From Treponema sp. (GTDB lineage Bacteria; Spirochaetota; Spirochaetia; Treponematales; Treponemataceae), in NCBI GenBank assembly GCA_024695475.1, contig JAILIC010000095.1:30886-94885 (forward strand): 64,000 nucleotides of DNA, given 5' to 3'. Position 1 is the first letter of the stretch. The number at the start of each line of letters is the position of its first letter. A program made the position numbers and the translations under genes. Positions 61,061 through 64,000 of this stretch are shown here, piece after piece. The notes beneath the pieces are model-generated. The model worked only from the letters and a program-made list of their open reading frames with translations, ran no database searches and had not been told where the DNA came from.

Positions 61061-63391
61061 ATGGCAGAATTAACAGTACAAGAAAAAAATGGAAAAATAT
61101 ATTGTCCTCTAACAGATGCATGGCATGTTTCAAAACCGGAGGAAAAAGTTAGACAGGCATGGGTTTGTAAACTTGTAAATGAATATGGTTATTCCCTAGA
61201 ACAAATGGCGCAGGAAGTTTCTGTTACAACTTCTAAAAAATCAAGTGGAGAAGCTCGAGGCGATGGAAATGCTCGAGCTGATTTAGTCATTTGGAAAACA
61301 AAAGAAGATAAAATCGCTGAAAAAAGAGCTTTTATAGTTATTGAATTAAAGGCAGAAAATGTCCGTGTACGAGTAGAAGATTATTATCAAGGACAAAACT
61401 ATGCAACATGGGCTGGAGCAAGTTTCTTTGTAACATCTAATGAAAAAGAAACAAAATACTTTAATATAGATCCAGACTATCTTCCAAAACGGCTTGAGGA
61501 AATTATTGCTATTCCGACAGCAGAAGAAGCTCTAAGTGATAAGAAAGTTGCAGAAATCTTAAACCAAACAAAAACATTTACACGCGAGGAATTTACTAAA
61601 ACATTAAAATCTTGTCATAACATTATTAGAAATAATGACAAACTTTCACCAGAAGCAGCATTTGATGAAATAAGTAAGATTCTTTTTATGAAGATTCGTG
61701 AGGAACGAAAAAATCAAGGCTCAAAAGTTTTTACTAAAACAGAATATATAAACGGTAAAAAACTCTATGAAGAAAATATCAGACCGAATCTTACAGGTGA
61801 TGATAAAAACCTTGAATATATGCAATTTTTGTTCAGAAGTACAAAAGATGAATTCAAAGATGACCGACTTTTTGAACAAAATGAAGTAATTAAGATAAGA
61901 GAAAACAGTTTTGAACAAATTCTTGAGAAACTTGAAAATTACAACCTCTCTGATACGCAAGATGATGTAAAAGGAATTGCCTTTGAACAATTCTTAGGTA
62001 CAACATTCCGCGGTGAACTTGGACAATTCTTTACTCCACGAACGATTGTTGACTTTATGGTAAGTATACTTGACCCACAGGAAGGCGAGGTTATTTGTGA
62101 TCCAACCTGCGGTTCTGGTGGATTTTTGATTAAAGCATTTGAATATGTTCGTGAGAAGATTGAACGCGATATAAAAGATATAAAAAACGGATTAAGAAAA
62201 CAGCTTGAAGGAAAGGATTACGATAAGAAATCTGAAGAAGAACAGTTGTTAATTAACAAACATATTGATGAAATGCAACAAATCATAAATAAAGAACTGG
62301 ATACTCAACAAGCTGGAAATAAAGAAAAGAAAATACCTGAAAGCCGTATGTACTCTCTTTCCCATAACTGTATTTATGGAACTGATGCAAATCCACGTAT
62401 GGCTCGTACTTCAAAAATGAATATGATAATGCACGGTGACGGACATGGTGGAGTTCATCATCACGATGGACTTTTAAATGTAAATGGCATTTTTGAAGAA
62501 CGGTTTGATGTTATTCTTACGAATCCTCCATTTGGTTCTCGTGTTGATAAGTCTCTTAAAATTACAGAAGCAGACCGTTTTACAGATGAAAATCTCATTG
62601 AAAAATACAAAGAACGCTACGGAGAAGAATACATCAATGCATTAAAACAGGTAAACGATAACATAGGAAAGCCGATTCTTGATTTGTATGATACTGGCAA
62701 AATGAATGTTGGACTTACAGAAGTTCTCTTTATGGAACGTTGCCTTAGATTATTAAAAAAAGGTGGTCGAATGGGGATGGTATTACCAGAAGGTGTTCTT
62801 AATACATCAAACCTTGCAAAAGTTCGTGAATATTTTGAAGGCCGTGCAAAAATCATTTTAATTTGTTCTATTCCTCAGGATGTTTTTATTGCAGCAGGTG
62901 CAACAGTAAAACCAAGTCTTGTATTCTTTAAGCGCTTTACAAATGAAGAAGAAAAACAGTATGCAAAATGTGTTGAAGAAGCACTGAATGAAAAAAGAGC
63001 TGAAAAACAATCGAAGATTGACGCATTGAATGCAGAAAAAGAAAAACTTGTAGATTCTAAAAAGCGTGAAGATAAAGCACGAGTAAAGGAAATTATCAAA
63101 TCACTTGATCTTATTGAACAGCAGATTATTGAAGAAGCAAAACCAAGAATAAAAGAACTGTTTGATTATGAAATTCCAATTGCAATGGTAAATGACGCTG
63201 GTATTACTACAACTGGAGCTGCCTCGGAAAATAATGAACTGCCAAAGCTTGTTGAAGAATTTACTGAATATAATGATAAAGTAAAACTTTGGGATCATCA
63301 TGATTATTCACTTCTTTATAAATATAATGTAGGAACTGATGGTTCTATTGTAAGAACCTTTAATAATGTAGAGGAAGTTCTGTCATGGTAG
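61061..63391 (+). CDS. Fused restriction nuclease and N6-adenine methyltransferase (HsdR-N plus HsdM)
   Basis: A 776-residue fusion. Residues 1-160 form an HsdR N-terminal-type PD-(D/E)xK nuclease domain: E28 in the KPEEKVRQ helix, D74 in RADLVIW, and E95-L-K97 in FIVIELKAE. An HsdM helical region follows (about 165-310), then the methyltransferase with TPRTIVDFMVSIL, motif I DPTCGSGGF (about 346) and motif IV NPPFGSR (about 488). A C-terminal coiled coil (about 635-690) precedes the end. Restriction and modification are thus in one chain, while specificity lies in the next gene, a plan like BcgI. No DEAD-box motor is present in this chain. The stop overlaps the next ATG by seven bases. Confidence 0.85.
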   Translation: MAELTVQEKNGKIYCPLTDAWHVSKPEEKVRQAWVCKLVNEYGYSLEQMAQEVSVTTSKKSSGEARGDGNARADLVIWKTKEDKIAEKRAFIVIELKAENVRVRVEDYYQGQNYATWAGASFFVTSNEKETKYFNIDPDYLPKRLEEIIAIPTAEEALSDKKVAEILNQTKTFTREEFTKTLKSCHNIIRNNDKLSPEAAFDEISKILFMKIREERKNQGSKVFTKTEYINGKKLYEENIRPNLTGDDKNLEYMQFLFRSTKDEFKDDRLFEQNEVIKIRENSFEQILEKLENYNLSDTQDDVKGIAFEQFLGTTFRGELGQFFTPRTIVDFMVSILDPQEGEVICDPTCGSGGFLIKAFEYVREKIERDIKDIKNGLRKQLEGKDYDKKSEEEQLLINKHIDEMQQIINKELDTQQAGNKEKKIPESRMYSLSHNCIYGTDANPRMARTSKMNMIMHGDGHGGVHHHDGLLNVNGIFEERFDVILTNPPFGSRVDKSLKITEADRFTDENLIEKYKERYGEEYINALKQVNDNIGKPILDLYDTGKMNVGLTEVLFMERCLRLLKKGGRMGMVLPEGVLNTSNLAKVREYFEGRAKIILICSIPQDVFIAAGATVKPSLVFFKRFTNEEEKQYAKCVEEALNEKRAEKQSKIDALNAEKEKLVDSKKREDKARVKEIIKSLDLIEQQIIEEAKPRIKELFDYEIPIAMVNDAGITTTGAASENNELPKLVEEFTEYNDKVKLWDHHDYSLLYKYNVGTDGSIVRTFNNVEEVLSW

Positions 63392-64000
63392 AGAATTCTT
63401 CTGTATTGAAAACTATATCATTCTCTAACTTAATAAAATGGAATGTTTCAGAATTAGTATCTAATCAAATTTTGGGAAAATATAAAAACTCTCCTCTTAG
63501 TAAATATCTTGTTCGCTCTAAAAATGCAATTGAGATAAAGGATGATGTATTATACAAACAGATTACCATTCATCAATATGGAGAAGGAGTTTCATTGCGT
63601 TGTGAGAAATATGGAAAAGAAATTGGTACTAAACGACAATTTGTAGCTAAAAAGGGACAGTTTATAATTTCACGCATAGATGCTAGAAACGGTTCTTTTG
63701 GCATTGTTCCTGATTTTTTGGATGGAGCCGTTGTAACAAATGATTTTTGGCTTTTCGACATAGAAGGTGCAAATCCTCAATTTTTAGTGCTTTTGCTTTC
63801 ATCTCAAAAGATAAATTCATTCTGGCAGGCAAAAAGTAATGGAACTACAAACAGACAGAGAGTAGATTTTGAAGATTTTATAAAATCAAATTTACCTATT
63901 CCACCACTTGAAGAGCAAAGGTTATTAATTCAAAAATATCAAGAAAAAATTTCACAAGCTGAAAGTCTTGAGAATCAAGCTATTAAGAATACCTCTTCTA
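63385..64000 (+). CDS. Restriction-modification specificity subunit (HsdS-like), 3' end outside window
   Basis: The first 205 codons of a specificity subunit, open to the right edge. The ATG at 63385 overlaps the preceding stop by seven bases. A target-recognition domain is visible with 'FIISRIDARNGSFGIVPDFLDGAVVTNDFWLF' and 'INSFWQAKSNGTTNRQRVDFEDFIKSNLPIPPLEEQRLLIQKYQEKI', the standard end of a TRD leading into the conserved spacer helix. The bound sequence cannot be predicted. It pairs with the fused nuclease-methylase upstream. Confidence 0.85.
   Translation, partial: MVENSSVLKTISFSNLIKWNVSELVSNQILGKYKNSPLSKYLVRSKNAIEIKDDVLYKQITIHQYGEGVSLRCEKYGKEIGTKRQFVAKKGQFIISRIDARNGSFGIVPDFLDGAVVTNDFWLFDIEGANPQFLVLLLSSQKINSFWQAKSNGTTNRQRVDFEDFIKSNLPIPPLEEQRLLIQKYQEKISQAESLENQAIKNTSS

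Overview
The window reads as chromosomal DNA of a host-associated, fermentative spirochaete, most likely a Treponema relative. The evidence is the gene content: a didermic envelope with TolC and several lipobox lipoproteins, GTP-type PEP carboxykinase, a TRAP transporter, and MurJ, MraY, GroEL and UvrC of ordinary bacterial type. The assignment comes from recognising protein families by eye, not from a search. I see no rRNA, tRNA, CRISPR array, transposase or integrase.

Region 1 (1-5090) holds the 3' end of a TctC-type binding protein gene, adenosine deaminase, oligoendopeptidase F and a 5'-nucleotidase lipoprotein: nucleoside and peptide salvage. Region 2 (5089-18936) is a secretion locus. 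A 5'-truncated radical SAM/SPASM remnant faces away from an operon encoding an HExxH protein, a membrane-fusion protein, a C39 peptidase-ABC exporter, a second ABC exporter, a LivK-type binding lipoprotein, a TolC channel, an SH3 protein and an ABC-F ATPase. The three transport proteins look like the NHLP/NHLM bacteriocin export family, but no precursor peptide gene was found.

Region 3 (18941-31400) is mostly housekeeping: galE, an M20 peptidase, an OhrR-type regulator coupled to mraY, ychF, an orphan DNA methyltransferase, PEP carboxykinase and a PhnP-like metallohydrolase. Region 4 (30351-35592) is a LacI-controlled TRAP transporter operon ending in a glycerophosphodiesterase gene, with two 23-bp operators visible. 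Region 5 (35780-53580) mixes fructokinase, rpmB, several unrecognised envelope proteins, rnhA, murJ, an M24 peptidase, groEL, a HAD phosphatase, a methyltransferase, a MATE exporter and uvrC. The start codon of uvrC overlaps that of a divergent LamG/FnIII protein.

Region 6 (53626-57492) is the most novel part. A compact operon encodes an NlpC/P60-like hydrolase, a holin-like protein, a spanin-like protein and an HTH regulator. It diverges from a LuxR-type regulator and an HU-like DNA-binding protein with an Ig-like tail. The lysis-like operon and the HU-like gene share two promoter sequence blocks that flank the luxR gene. The HU-like gene's 3' UTR carries six 23-bp tandem repeats before a terminator. 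I read this as a domesticated phage-type lysis and DNA-binding module.

Region 7 (57533-64000) is an A+T-rich defence island: an AAA ATPase plus subtilase pair (ietAS type), then a fused nuclease-methyltransferase with a separate specificity subunit that runs off the window.
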